From PLGF01 sp052139695 (lineage in GTDB: Bacteria > Verrucomicrobiota > Verrucomicrobiia > Limisphaerales > Palsa-1400), in assembly GCA_052139695.1 (NCBI GenBank), contig JBKQWF010000135.1:3672-67671 (forward strand): DNA of 64,000 nucleotides. The letters run 5' to 3'. Shown here in pieces: positions 9,226 to 19,100 of the stretch. Under the pieces are notes generated by a model. It worked only from the letters and a program-made list of their open reading frames with translations. It was not told where the DNA came from and searched no databases. How positions within the stretch are numbered: the stretch's first letter is position 1; each line of letters opens with the position of its first letter. The position numbers and the translations under genes are program-made.

Positions 9226-10860
9226 ATGATTGAGAAACCTGCTGAACCACCAACCAGGCCCGCTCCCGTCGCGGCCCGGGGTCACCGGCTCTGGCTGGCA
9301 TTTTGCATCGGAGGCGTGGCGCTTGCCGGTATTCTCGTCCTCGTTTACAAACCGGAACTTGACCTGAATTTCAAGAGTTGGGCGGTCGTCGTCGTAGCGT
9401 CGCTCGGCGCGCTGCTGGAGCTGGGTTGGTTCGTGCTGTTGAGCCGGTTCGACTACCGCTGGCGCTTGGCGGTGTTTGGCATCTTCGTTCTCTTGATCGC
9501 CGGCCTGGCGGAAACGGTCCGCGTGGACGGCACCGCCAATGGCACAGGTTTGCCGAAGCTGGTCTGGCGCTGGGCCGCCCGGCGCGCCCCGCTTTTGAGC
9601 GGAGGGCCGGACCTTTCCGCCTTGGCCAGGCCGCCTTCGAGGAATACGACGGAGTCGCTGGGCGACGTGCCGCAGTTCTTTGGACCGAATCGCGATGGCG
9701 TGGTCAAGAACGCCAGATTGAGCACGGATTGGAAAAACACTCCGCCTAAGGAGCTTTGGCGGCAGGCCATCGGCGAAGGATGGTCGGCGTTTGCCGTAGT
9801 GGCTGGACGCGCCTATACCGAAGAGCAGCGCGGCGAAACCGAATGTGTCACCTGCTACGACCTGCTCACGGGCCGCTTGATTTGGATGCATTCCAATGCC
9901 GCTCATTTTAGCCAGTGGCAAAGCGGGGACGGGCCCCACGCGACGCCTTCTGTCGATCAAGGACGGGTCTTGGCCATGGGAGCGACGGGGATTCTCAATT
10001 GCCTGGAAGCCGAAACCGGGCGCGTCCTGTGGTCGCATAATGTTCTGGCCGAGAACCGTCTTCCTAATCTTGTCTGGGGGGTGAGTGTTTCGCCGTTGCT
10101 TTTTGGCGACACTGTCATCGTCACGGGAGGGTTGACCAACGGGCCGACCGTGCTGGCCTACCGCGCCTCGAATGGAGAACCGCTTTGGCGCGCCGGAACC
10201 GACAAGGCAAGCTATGCCTCTCCGATCCTTACCACGCTGGCGGGGCGGCGAGTCGTGCTCTCCTGCAACGCATCTTCACTCACGGCGCTCGACCCGGCGA
10301 GCGGTCGCATCCTCCTGGATTATCCGTGGACGAATGACCAATGGCCGAAGGCCTCTCAGCCCGTCGTGCTCGAGGGTGGCCGGGTTTTCCTTTCGGCCGG
10401 CTACGGCGCTGGTTGCATGCTGTTGAAGATGAGCGCCGGCTCGGATGGCCGGCTTGTGGCGGCACAGCTTTGGAAAAACCTGCGGATGAAAACCCAGTTC
10501 AACAGTGTGGCCGCTCGGAACGGTTTCCTTTACGGCCTGGATGACGGATTACTGGCTTGCGTGGAAATCTCCACCGGCGAACGCAAATGGAAGGAAGGCC
10601 GCTACGGTTACGGACAAACGCTCCTGGTGGATGACCTGGTGCTTATCCAGGCCGAAACAGGAGACGTTGTCCTGGCCGAGGTGCAGCCCGGCGGTTGCAA
10701 GGAGTTGGGACGCATTCCCGCGCTGCACAAGAAGACATGGAATCACCCAACGCTGGCTGGCCGCCATCTCCTGGTGCGCAACAGCGAGGAGGCGGTGTGT
10801 TATGAACTGCCGATTCAAAATGGGGAAAACACCAACCAGCCCGAACACGCCGGGCGCTGA
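9226..10860 (+). CDS. Membrane-anchored PQQ-like beta-propeller protein
   Basis: 544 residues. Residues about 20-100 hold three hydrophobic membrane segments (around LWLAFCIGGVALAG, WAVVVVASLGALLEL and LAVFGIFVLLIAGL). The remainder is a PQQ-type beta-propeller: FFGPNRDG start, then repeated GRVLAMGATGILNCLEAETG / GEPLWR-like blades with DxxTG-x-x-W docking motifs (YDLLTGRLIWMH, LEAETGRVLWSHN, LDPASGRILLDY). Similar proteins are BamB-like or quinoprotein-like without a proven cofactor. It follows the Gfo/Idh/MocA gene by 23 bp and is likely co-transcribed. No cytochrome domain or PQQ-binding disulfide pair is visible, so a structural role is as likely as a catalytic one. Confidence 0.85.
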   Translation: MIEKPAEPPTRPAPVAARGHRLWLAFCIGGVALAGILVLVYKPELDLNFKSWAVVVVASLGALLELGWFVLLSRFDYRWRLAVFGIFVLLIAGLAETVRVDGTANGTGLPKLVWRWAARRAPLLSGGPDLSALARPPSRNTTESLGDVPQFFGPNRDGVVKNARLSTDWKNTPPKELWRQAIGEGWSAFAVVAGRAYTEEQRGETECVTCYDLLTGRLIWMHSNAAHFSQWQSGDGPHATPSVDQGRVLAMGATGILNCLEAETGRVLWSHNVLAENRLPNLVWGVSVSPLLFGDTVIVTGGLTNGPTVLAYRASNGEPLWRAGTDKASYASPILTTLAGRRVVLSCNASSLTALDPASGRILLDYPWTNDQWPKASQPVVLEGGRVFLSAGYGAGCMLLKMSAGSDGRLVAAQLWKNLRMKTQFNSVAARNGFLYGLDDGLLACVEISTGERKWKEGRYGYGQTLLVDDLVLIQAETGDVVLAEVQPGGCKELGRIPALHKKTWNHPTLAGRHLLVRNSEEAVCYELPIQNGENTNQPEHAGR

Positions 10861-10880
10861 CGCTGGGTTTCCCGGTGGCG

Positions 10881-11270
10881 TCACTGGACGACGCTGCCAT
10901 GTTGCGCGGAGGCAGGGGCGTCAGCCTGATCGACCGTTCCAAAAAGCTGGAGGGCCAGCCGGCTTGCTTTCCGCCCCGAAACGCGGATTCTCAGGCTGCC
11001 GTGCAGCATCCGCCAGCGCTTGCGGTTTATGTCTTTAAAATCCAGGACATCCACTCTCGCCTGGCGCGTGTCCACGGAGTCACCCAGGTAGCGAATGAAT
11101 TTGAGATCCTCCTGGAAGAACCCTGGATAGACGGTTCGGATCACCGGCGCCAGAAATCGGGCATGCCCATAAAGAAACTTGCGGAAGGCTTGCGCCTCAT
11201 AGTCTTCCGGTGGGCATTTAAATTCCTCGCAGAACAAAGACTTGAACGACGACCGTGTCACGGTCGCCAT
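10881..11270 (-). CDS. Uncharacterised protein, 129 aa
   Basis: The reverse-strand frame begins at MATVTRSSFKSLFCEEF (ATG at 11270; an in-frame start at 11300 is possible). It contains PPEDYEAQAFRKFLYGHARF and GFFQEDLKFIRYLGDS, then a basic C-terminal part. There is no signal peptide or membrane segment, and base and codon use match neighbouring genes. It converges with the propeller gene, 20 bp apart. I cannot assign a family; the compact, aromatic-rich and charged composition would suit a small cytosolic protein. Confidence 0.6.
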   Translation of the reverse strand: MATVTRSSFKSLFCEEFKCPPEDYEAQAFRKFLYGHARFLAPVIRTVYPGFFQEDLKFIRYLGDSVDTRQARVDVLDFKDINRKRWRMLHGSLRIRVSGRKASRLALQLFGTVDQADAPASAQHGSVVQ

Positions 11271-11598
11271 ATTATATTCAATCCGGCAAGCTGTCAACAA
11301 ACCATTTTAAGATAGCCCCCCGGTTCTCCAGGAATCAGGCCCGCCAAAACGCCCTGCTTCACAAAAGCCATAGCTGAGTTGCGATGTCGAGATGCGCTCT
11401 CATCGCCTACATGCCGCAGGATGACTCCCGGCTCCAGGCTCTCGCGCGCGAAGGCCGGCGAACCGAAACAAAGATGAAAAGAGCTTGAACAACTCTGGAA
11501 TGAAAGGATAATGCCCTCGAACAACCCGCGACAATGATGGACAAGAAGCCAAATGGGAAATCCCGGGTAAACCAAACAAACGACAGTCCACTCACGAC

Positions 11599-13569
11599 AT
11601 GAACAACAAATCAAATCTGAAATCGCTGTTAACATTTATGAGACGCGGTGTTGGTTTATATCTGTCAACATTGGTCTTTCTTACGGCAGCCATCTCATTG
11701 AGAGCAGAATCGCCTTCCTATGCCGGGGTTTATCTTGGGCAAACAACTGACAATTTGGGAGGGTTTGCCTTGTTCGTCGATGGGAATCAACAGGCGGTCC
11801 TGATTGGCGGATATCGTTTCAACGATGACAATGGCGATGCCGTCTATGGTTCCTGCACGGTCGATGCCGGCGGGAATGGAAATTCCGATATCAGCGGCAT
11901 CACCACCTCGTTCACCATTTCGAGCAACGGGTCGGTCAGCCTCAATGCGAACGCCGACGATAGTTCTTATTCCTACCAGATGGAAGGTTCCCTGGTGTCG
12001 AGCGGCCCCTTTCTTTCCGTTTCCGGGCTGTATAGTGCCAACATCTCTGGCGGCCAAACGGTCATGGCCATTGTAGCGCCCGACGGTTGGATCTACGGCA
12101 GTTCGCCCAACCACGGAGGTGGAGGCCGTGTCCGGGTCACGGCCTATGGCAAGCCCGCCACAGAGAGCAGCCTGGGCCATAAGGTGGGTACTTTCACATT
12201 GAATCAGAACGCGACCCTCAATCTTTCCGGCACCTATACGCTCAAGCGCGTGGATGCCGTTGGGCCGGCAACCAACTCCGCCATCCTGACCGTCAATCCA
12301 CCAAATTCAGGAACGATTGCGGGAATCAAGAATGGGCAAGTGTTGAAAATCGGCGCCAGCTATCCGGTCAGCGCCGTCGCGAGCAAGGGCCATTTGTTCT
12401 CCAATTGGACTGACGGCGGCGGAAACGTGCTTTCCAGCGCCGCGAAATTTGTGTACAATGACACGGATGGAAAACTGACGGCGAATTTCGTTTCGAATCC
12501 GTTCTACAATACACCTCTGGCCGGCACTTACGTGGGCCTTTATTTTGACACCACGAACGGTTCGTTTGTCGTCAATTCGGGTTACATTACCATCGCGGTG
12601 AGCGCGACCGGCAGTCTTTCCGGCAAGCTTTACAACGCGGATTACAGCAAGACCGTGCCGTCGTTGTCCGGGCAATTGACCTTGGCCGGAAACGGATCGA
12701 TGGCGACGGCAACGCTGCCGGCGGTTCAATTCGGCAAACACTATGCGCAGGTCACGCTGCAGGTGGCGACCGATACGAATCTGAACGATGCAGGCGCGGG
12801 AACGTTGACGGGTTTCGTGAATTTCTACAGTAACCTGGAGCTAACCAATCCGATTTATTCCTCCGCCATTGACGGGAAACTTGCGTTTTACACGGGCCAC
12901 ACACCCCTTGGGAATTACAATTTCGCCATTGCGCCGCTTTCCGCTGATCCAGCGCAAGGACCGGGTGGTTACAGCCTGGGGACCGCGACCATCAGCAAAA
13001 AGGGCGCCGTCGCGCTGGCCCTCACCCTGGCCGACGGCGCCTCGCCGCCGATTTCCTTTGCCACTGCTTTGGCCAAAGACGGAACCTGTCCGGTTTATGC
13101 GGCGCTTTACGGCGGGGAGGGGATGATTATGGGGTGGTTGCAGTTTAACACGACCGTTTCAGGGACTCTTGATTGGTTCACCGCGTCTGAGTTCAAAAGC
13201 TCCATCTACCCGAATGGATTTAGCGGCAGGCCGTCGCTCAACGGTGATCTTTATGTGGCGCCCAAGGCGGGAACGAACATCATGGGTTGGACGAGCGGCG
13301 GCGTCTTCGAGACTGACGCGGGATACAGCGGGCTGAGTCTGCCGGATGAAACTAACATTCCTCTGACATTCAATCCCGCGAAAAATACATTTGCGGACAC
13401 AGGCAATGTCTCCATCAACTTCAAGTCGTCCAATGGCGCGTTGTCCGGAACTCTCCCGGATGGCCCCCCAAAAAACAACTTTTCCGGCGTGGTGTTCAAA
13501 GGCACGGGATACGGTTTTTATGAAGACGCCAACGGCGAAACAGGACCAATTGTGATTTCCCCGCCTTGA
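11599..13569 (+). CDS. Secreted protein with InlB-B-repeat-like domain
   Basis: 656 residues, signal peptide at the N-terminus (LYLSTLVFLTAAISLRA). The first 190 residues are beta-rich (YAGVYLGQTTDN, GGGGRVRVTAYG). Near residues 225-300 sits a segment of the form ILTVNPPNSGTIAGIKNG, then GHLFSNWTDGGG and LTANF, which matches the divergent InlB B-repeat domain found in bacterial surface proteins. A second half repeats the YVGLYFD / LAGTYVG pattern, suggesting internal duplication of a beta-sandwich unit. No catalytic signature is seen, and it lacks the F-Y-R C-terminal module of other secreted proteins here. The start is preceded by a 300-bp stretch (11300-11598) in which I see no gene. Confidence 0.8.
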   Translation: MNNKSNLKSLLTFMRRGVGLYLSTLVFLTAAISLRAESPSYAGVYLGQTTDNLGGFALFVDGNQQAVLIGGYRFNDDNGDAVYGSCTVDAGGNGNSDISGITTSFTISSNGSVSLNANADDSSYSYQMEGSLVSSGPFLSVSGLYSANISGGQTVMAIVAPDGWIYGSSPNHGGGGRVRVTAYGKPATESSLGHKVGTFTLNQNATLNLSGTYTLKRVDAVGPATNSAILTVNPPNSGTIAGIKNGQVLKIGASYPVSAVASKGHLFSNWTDGGGNVLSSAAKFVYNDTDGKLTANFVSNPFYNTPLAGTYVGLYFDTTNGSFVVNSGYITIAVSATGSLSGKLYNADYSKTVPSLSGQLTLAGNGSMATATLPAVQFGKHYAQVTLQVATDTNLNDAGAGTLTGFVNFYSNLELTNPIYSSAIDGKLAFYTGHTPLGNYNFAIAPLSADPAQGPGGYSLGTATISKKGAVALALTLADGASPPISFATALAKDGTCPVYAALYGGEGMIMGWLQFNTTVSGTLDWFTASEFKSSIYPNGFSGRPSLNGDLYVAPKAGTNIMGWTSGGVFETDAGYSGLSLPDETNIPLTFNPAKNTFADTGNVSINFKSSNGALSGTLPDGPPKNNFSGVVFKGTGYGFYEDANGETGPIVISPP

Positions 13570-13682
13570 CGGCGGCTGGGCAACGGCGGGCCCAAGAGCG
13601 TTTTTTTTAATATCTTAAAACTTCATCCTGGCGGAATTGGCCGATTCGGAAGCGCTGTTTAAGATGTGCCCGCACCTCAGGA

Positions 13683-13794
13683 ATTCGACATGTAATGCTT
13701 CCTCGCGACGGGAAGGTGGAGCGCCGCGACGCCCTGTTATAATGGGGACTCGCGGCGCTCGCCCCTCCCGAAAACTCCCGTTGTCATGTCGAAT
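13683..13794. repeat. MITE-like element with perfect 10-bp terminal inverted repeats
   Basis: ATTCGACATG (13683-13692) is repeated inverted as CATGTCGAAT (13785-13794). Nested inside is an 11-bp perfect palindrome, GAGCGCCGCGA (13719-13729) and TCGCGGCGCTC (13750-13760). No ORF of its own is convincing. The right end coincides with the stop codon of the HupE-like gene on the reverse strand. Confidence 0.6.
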
Positions 13795-14435
13795 CATTTG
13801 CGCGCGGATGTATAGTCAGTGTGATTGCCCACACCACGTGCAAGGACGATGCCGACGGGAAGGGAACGGTGCGGCGGCGGATGAAAATCAAATTCGATTT
13901 CTCCCGTGCTCTGGTTTTCGTTTCGCTTCTGTCGGGTGATCTGGACCAAGGCAGACTTGGGCTGCGCGGCGTTTAAGAGATACACGCTGACAGCCGGCAA
14001 ATGCCGGTTCTCAAAAGTAAGCTTGTGCGGCCCAACCGCAAGCACGCCGGTCGTGATGGAGTATTCCATCTGGATGATACCCCACCCAGTGCGGAGATCC
14101 GCTGGATCAGGGAAGTTCAGCGCGGCAAGTTTCAACTCGGCATCGCGCCCGTCCAACCGGACGAGAAGGTCGCGTTTCACCAATTGAGCGTAAGCGGCAG
14201 CTTCGTTCGTCGAAATTACGTCGTCGCGGTCGCGGTCAATCAGGGCGAGCACCTGTTCGGCGACGGCCACGCCCGGCGTGAGGTTAATCTCAAGCCGGAT
14301 TTCACCCGGTTCGATGGCCACAAGCGTCGCCTGCAAATATTCGTCAAGCCGATGTGCGAACCCGGCCGGCGGTAATGCCAGCAGTGCGAGCAGCAAGGAC
14401 AGGTGGCGGATAGTCACGGTCACGGCTTCCACCAT
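13794..14435 (-). CDS. HupE/UreJ-like N-terminal domain protein, possibly truncated
   Basis: 213 residues from ATG 14435. A signal peptide (HLSLLLALLALPPAGFAH) is followed by HRLDEYLQATLVAIEPGEI, the start typical of exported HupE/UreJ-2-like proteins, and a calcium-binding-like DRDRDDVIS loop. The usual C-terminal membrane helices of HupE proteins are absent; the frame ends exactly at the terminal repeat of the MITE-like element, so the gene may have been shortened. The start lies within the end of the upstream DUF3500 gene (16-bp overlap; a GTG at the GTGA junction is an alternative), indicating translational coupling. Its role may be metal or gas transport related, but this is uncertain for a form without the membrane part. 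Confidence 0.7.
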   Translation of the reverse strand: MVEAVTVTIRHLSLLLALLALPPAGFAHRLDEYLQATLVAIEPGEIRLEINLTPGVAVAEQVLALIDRDRDDVISTNEAAAYAQLVKRDLLVRLDGRDAELKLAALNFPDPADLRTGWGIIQMEYSITTGVLAVGPHKLTFENRHLPAVSVYLLNAAQPKSALVQITRQKRNENQSTGEIEFDFHPPPHRSLPVGIVLARGVGNHTDYTSARK

Positions 14436-15463
14436 TTGGCTCCGTAATCGTTGGTTGGGTCGCGGTAAATGGTGTGAATGTGCTGGGTCGGGTCCCCGCC
14501 CAGGCGTTGTGGGGCATATTCGATGAGGACCGTCGGCCCCTGGATGCGGAAGTAAGCGGCGCCGCCTTTTTCCGTGGGGCCGCTCCACGCGAACCAGGTG
14601 TCGGCGAGGTTCTTTTTCATCTCGTCCATTTTCGCTTTCGCGACGGCTTCATGCATGATGCCGGTCCATTCGCCGGCCAGGTCGAGGAGCATCTCGCGCT
14701 GCTTCTCGGTCAAGGCCGAGCCTTTGATTCCTTCCGGTTGAATCGTCTGCCCGTCCCGTCCCGGTCCGAGCACGAGGTCATGCATCTGGAAGCCAAGAAT
14801 GGCCTGCTTGCGCTGCGCTTGGTCGAGTGAACCTATCAGGGCAAAAGCCTTGTCCGTTTCGCGGCCAAGGGGGCGCACGGTTTTTCCTTCAAGTTTGTAA
14901 ATCGCCGGTTGCGAGCCAGTGTGGCTGGGTGCCAGCGTGCCTTGCTCGCCCACGAACGTGATGTTGAGACCGAGGTGATGCCCTCCGAACTTGATCATCC
15001 ACGGCTCGGTTGGGGAAGGCTGGCCAAGGAAGGAAATGTAATACTCGTCGTGTCCGAACATGGCCGGCCCGCCGGGTCCCCCGCGGTCATTCCTTTTCAA
15101 CACCTCGTCACCCTCGACGATTCCCGTAACCTTCTCATAGCCCCGCGGACTTAGCGCCGCTGCCAGCACCGCCATGACGGCGCCGCGCTGCGGCTTCGTC
15201 AAATCCCCCATGCGCAAACCGCCGCGCTTGACAAATGAGGTTGGCAAATTCGACCAGCGCCGGCGTTGCGCGTCATCTTTAAAATCATAGACCGCCCTGC
15301 CCCGCTGGACCTCATCCAGCGTCGCGAGGAACGTTTTGGCGGCGGCGGCAATTTCTCCCGTCGCTTTGTCAGCCGAGGTGCTTTGGGCATGACCATTAAG
15401 CGCCAGGCAATTGCACAGCAGACCCAGGGTTGAAATCTGTCTAATTCTCTTGATCATAATCAT
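14420..15463 (-). CDS. DUF3500 domain secreted protein
   Basis: 347 residues with a signal peptide (LGLLCNCLALNGHAQ). The body matches the DUF3500 family as I know it: RRRWSNLPTSFVKRGG, a GHDEYYISFLGQPS segment, WMIKFGGHHLGLN with paired histidines, and a closing HIHTIYRDPTNDYG. Members are periplasmic or secreted; the conserved HH and H-x-H residues suggest metal binding, but no activity is established to my knowledge. It is followed by, and overlaps, the HupE-like gene, a pairing that supports a shared function. Three possible ATG/ATA starts lie close together; the first ATG at 15463 is used. Confidence 0.85.
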   Translation of the reverse strand: MIMIKRIRQISTLGLLCNCLALNGHAQSTSADKATGEIAAAAKTFLATLDEVQRGRAVYDFKDDAQRRRWSNLPTSFVKRGGLRMGDLTKPQRGAVMAVLAAALSPRGYEKVTGIVEGDEVLKRNDRGGPGGPAMFGHDEYYISFLGQPSPTEPWMIKFGGHHLGLNITFVGEQGTLAPSHTGSQPAIYKLEGKTVRPLGRETDKAFALIGSLDQAQRKQAILGFQMHDLVLGPGRDGQTIQPEGIKGSALTEKQREMLLDLAGEWTGIMHEAVAKAKMDEMKKNLADTWFAWSGPTEKGGAAYFRIQGPTVLIEYAPQRLGGDPTQHIHTIYRDPTNDYGAKWWKP

Positions 15464-15681
15464 TGTAATCCAGGCATTTGATTTGAGAGTCGCGATCCGG
15501 CTTTATGACAACGTGTTTCTTTAAGCAACATCCGGTATGCGTGCATTAATTTACAAGCAAAATACTTCGCGCCGGGGATTTCGCCAGTTGAGCCAAACTC
15601 AGAACTCTCGCCCAACCCGACGGATTTCATGGCTTGGGGATCGCGACCGCTGATGCCGCCGGAGCGATGAGCTCGAAACCC

Positions 15682-16101
15682 TTAAAGGTCCCTGGAGAAA
15701 CTGGCCATCAGACCCAGAACCGCGCCAAATAACCCCAGGAGAATGATCGCCGCCTTAAAGTGGCCTCCCCAGATCGAGGCGGCGGAAAAGAATATCACAA
15801 ATTGAAAGACCAGCAGCAGGACAACGTCGCTTTTGCCCCAGTCCTCAAAGTGCGCGATTTTATAAATGATGCCCACAATCAGGAAGGGAAGAACCATCGC
15901 CTTTTCGGCCATCGGAGCATACGTCATGATGATCCAGGCTCCCGTCGCTTCTATCAAAGAAGCCACAGCCGCGACGGCCGCTTCCTTGCCGGCGCCCAAC
16001 AAAACAAGATCGTTCCCAATAGCACTGTCAAAAATATTCAACAGCACCAGGGCGGCGAACAAACTGGCGAAAGCAGCCACCCAGTAATATAAAAGATGCA
16101 T
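15682..16101 (-). CDS. Small integral membrane protein
   Basis: 139 residues with about four hydrophobic helices (YYWVAAFASLFAALVLL, AAVAAVASLIEATGAWI, MVLPFLIVGIIYKI, VVLLLVFQFVIFFSAA and a final LLGLFGAVLGLMA). There are no catalytic or binding motifs I recognise. It lies between the DUF3500 gene and the sedolisin gene on the same strand. Length, hydrophobicity and codon use make it a credible gene of unknown role. Confidence 0.6.
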   Translation of the reverse strand: MHLLYYWVAAFASLFAALVLLNIFDSAIGNDLVLLGAGKEAAVAAVASLIEATGAWIIMTYAPMAEKAMVLPFLIVGIIYKIAHFEDWGKSDVVLLLVFQFVIFFSAASIWGGHFKAAIILLGLFGAVLGLMASFSRDL

Positions 16102-16141
16102 CGCCGGGCGTATGCTTCGCTCCAGCCATGACCAAAGTCAA

Positions 16142-19100
16142 TCACTCAACAACGACGCAGTAAAAGCGGGCCGTGCCGGTGCTTGGGTCTCGCAGGATAA
16201 TGGCCCCGCCGGTACCGGCGACGGCCGCCCCGGGCACGTTGGTCCAACTGGGGTCTGTCAGGGAATTCTTATACTGCAGGATGTACATCCCTCCAGCCAC
16301 GCTCGGCACAGAAATGGAGAAACCGTTCGTGGTCATGCTGGCGTCGGCGGGGCTAAGAACCGGTGCGGCCACCCCCCCGCTGCTCACGGTCATCACTAAA
16401 ACGGAGGCGCCGCCGGACGGATTGGAGTTGCTTGTCATGGACGACGCTTGGACCGTGTTGGTCAGCGCCCCGGCGGCGGTGGGAGTCACCGTGATCGAAA
16501 CCGACTCCCATGCCCCGGCGGCCAGGTTCCCAGCGCTGTAAATAACATTCCCATTGCTCAAGACAGTGCCCGACGACGCCGACACGAAGTTCACATTCGC
16601 GGGCAGCGCGTCCGTCACGACCACGCCCGCCGCCAGGTCCGGCCCGGCATTGCTCACTGTCAAGGTGAAGGTTCCGGCCCGCCCGGCAACAAACGGGGAA
16701 GGCGCGGCCGACTGCGTGAGGATGAGGTTCGCATTGTCATTGCAACAAGTACGGTACGCGTCCTCGACAGAAATTGTATCCACATACCAGCCGGCCATCG
16801 CGCTCAAGTTGCTTTCATCCGTGCCGCACCCCCACCGCAGTTGCACGGTCTGACCGGCCGCGTCAGGCGGCAGGTTGACCGTCGTAGTGATCCAGCCGCC
16901 AGAATTGCCGCTCCATGCCTCGCGCCCCGCCAGCGGGTTGCCAGATTCGGCGTAAATCGTTCCGACATATCCGCCCGTGACAAAACTGCCGCCCGCCGAG
17001 AGGATATCGTTGAAGCCTCCGCCGCCGATCGCAATTTCCAACACGCCGCCATCGTAGAAGTTTGTCTCGATAGTTCCGTGATGGTGCGTCGTTGTCGCGG
17101 ATTCCAACCCGTAATTCTGCCGGAAAGTCAGTTGCGCGTTCGACGAAACAATGGAAAAAGGCGGCCCGCAAAGGTAAGCCAGTCCGGCGCTGCCTGCGTC
17201 TGTGGCGAAAACGGAATTGGGCGCCGTATCAGAGGATGCGGCGCTGGTGACCCAATCGACTTGCTGGCCAGTTATGAGATTGCTCCAACCGCTGGGCAGC
17301 GCGGGCGCAGTCACGCCGTCAAAGTTCTCCGAAAAAGTTGCCGCGGGAACCAAAGCGCCGAGGCCAAAGTTGACTGTAATCGTGCCCAGGCTGGCTGTCC
17401 CATCTTGAAGCTGCCAGACCGTTGAAATTGTTCCACCACAAACACCGCCAGCGGTAAAGCTAAATGGGCGGCTGACGGGCGGTCCACCGCCCTGGACCGC
17501 TCCATAATTCTGCGGACTGCTCGGTTCAAGCACGTCAGCGCTGGGCTGCAAGGTCGCCACTAGATTGGTCGTGTTGGCCACGGCAAAATCCGTCAATTGC
17601 AAGTTGACTGTGACCGTTTCACCAGGATCGACTGCGCCGTTCGTGGGCCAACAGCTCTCCGCGACAAGCGTTGCCGTTCCGTTGAGAATTGGGGTGGTGC
17701 TGGGCGGAGCCAGTAAATTGATTAAGTTGGTGCTGGCCGGTGTCCCCCATCCCGTACACAGATCGTAACCCGACACGGCGAAATACATGCTATGGGTGAA
17801 ATTATTGGTGTTGTTTCCGGTCGTAATGTCATGAAAAGTCGAAGCATAGTTGGCGCTTAAGCCAATGGAGTAAATGGCCGGGTTAATGAACCCAACCGGC
17901 GCGCGCAAGTTATTCGACCCCTGCTCGTTGACCAGCGCCGCTAACCCCGCCCAGAGCGGAGCGGCGCAACTTGTCCCGCCAAACGCCGCGCTTTGGCCGC
18001 CGCCATAAATCACCCAAACATTGTCTCCTGCCATCGCCACGTCCGGCAGATTGCGCATTGTCGTGGACCCCTGGTTGTTCGCCATCCGCACCGGCGCTTG
18101 CCAGCTTGGAATGGAGTAGGTGGCGCTGATCCCTCCGCTGCTGGCGCCTTTTCCCTCGCCGGTGGTGTACCAGTTCCAGACCGTTTCGGACTGCCACGTT
18201 CCACCCGGCCCGCCCGTGTTCAGGGTGGTTGCCCCGACGATTGTAATATAGGGATCATCCGAGGGCGCTTCGACCGGGTTGCCCGGATTGACAAACGCTC
18301 CGCTATCGCCAGCCGCCAGAAAGAAGGACTGCCCTTGCGCCGCATACTGCTGGAAAATCTGGTCCGTCGCGGAATCGATGCTGAAACCCCAGGAGCAACT
18401 GAGCTGTTTGGCCAGGTCATCCGTCGCCATGCGGTTTAAGATTTCATTCGGCACGGTGATGTTATCCTCGTCCGGGCCTTCATAGACAATGACGCTCGCC
18501 ACCCCCGGAGCCATGGAAATGGCCATTTCAATGTCCAACGACACTTCAGATGCGCCCGAACCGGCCTGTCCTGTCGCGCCGGCAATGTACACATTGACCA
18601 GCGGGACATTGGGCAGCCCAGCCTCGCCCTCGTACGACGCAATATCCGAAGCGACGTAGCCGTCCCCTTCCCACAAACCGATCGATTGCCCCGCGCCGGT
18701 CAGCGAAGTGCCGGGAACGTAGGCTGCGCGAAAATCGGACCCCAAGTATGTTCCCCCCGACCCGGAGCCGGACCGGGGCTGGAGCGGGTTGCGCTTTGTG
18801 GCGCTCTTAATGAGGGGATGCGGCAGGATGTAATTGTTCAACCCGCTGATGGCCAGCAGCGGCACCGCCAGATCAACGGAAGGTTCGGAATCCGGCGCAA
18901 AAAACGTCCGTGTTTCGGTAGGATGCGGGAAAGTCCGCAGGCGCAGGTGCAATGTTTTCTCAATGTCGGCCACTGCCCCGTTGAGATCCACCAGGGTGCG
19001 GTTGGGATGCGTCCCGGTCACACGCAACCCGTGGGACGTGGCGAAGTTCATCACCGCTTGGTAGTCCTCAGGGCTCGGGCCAAATTGTGCGGCGAACTGC

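Noticed and set aside
11294..11635. 113-codon reverse frame before the InlB-like gene
   Set aside because: Low complexity and Cys/Trp-rich, no start signal and no recognised similarity.
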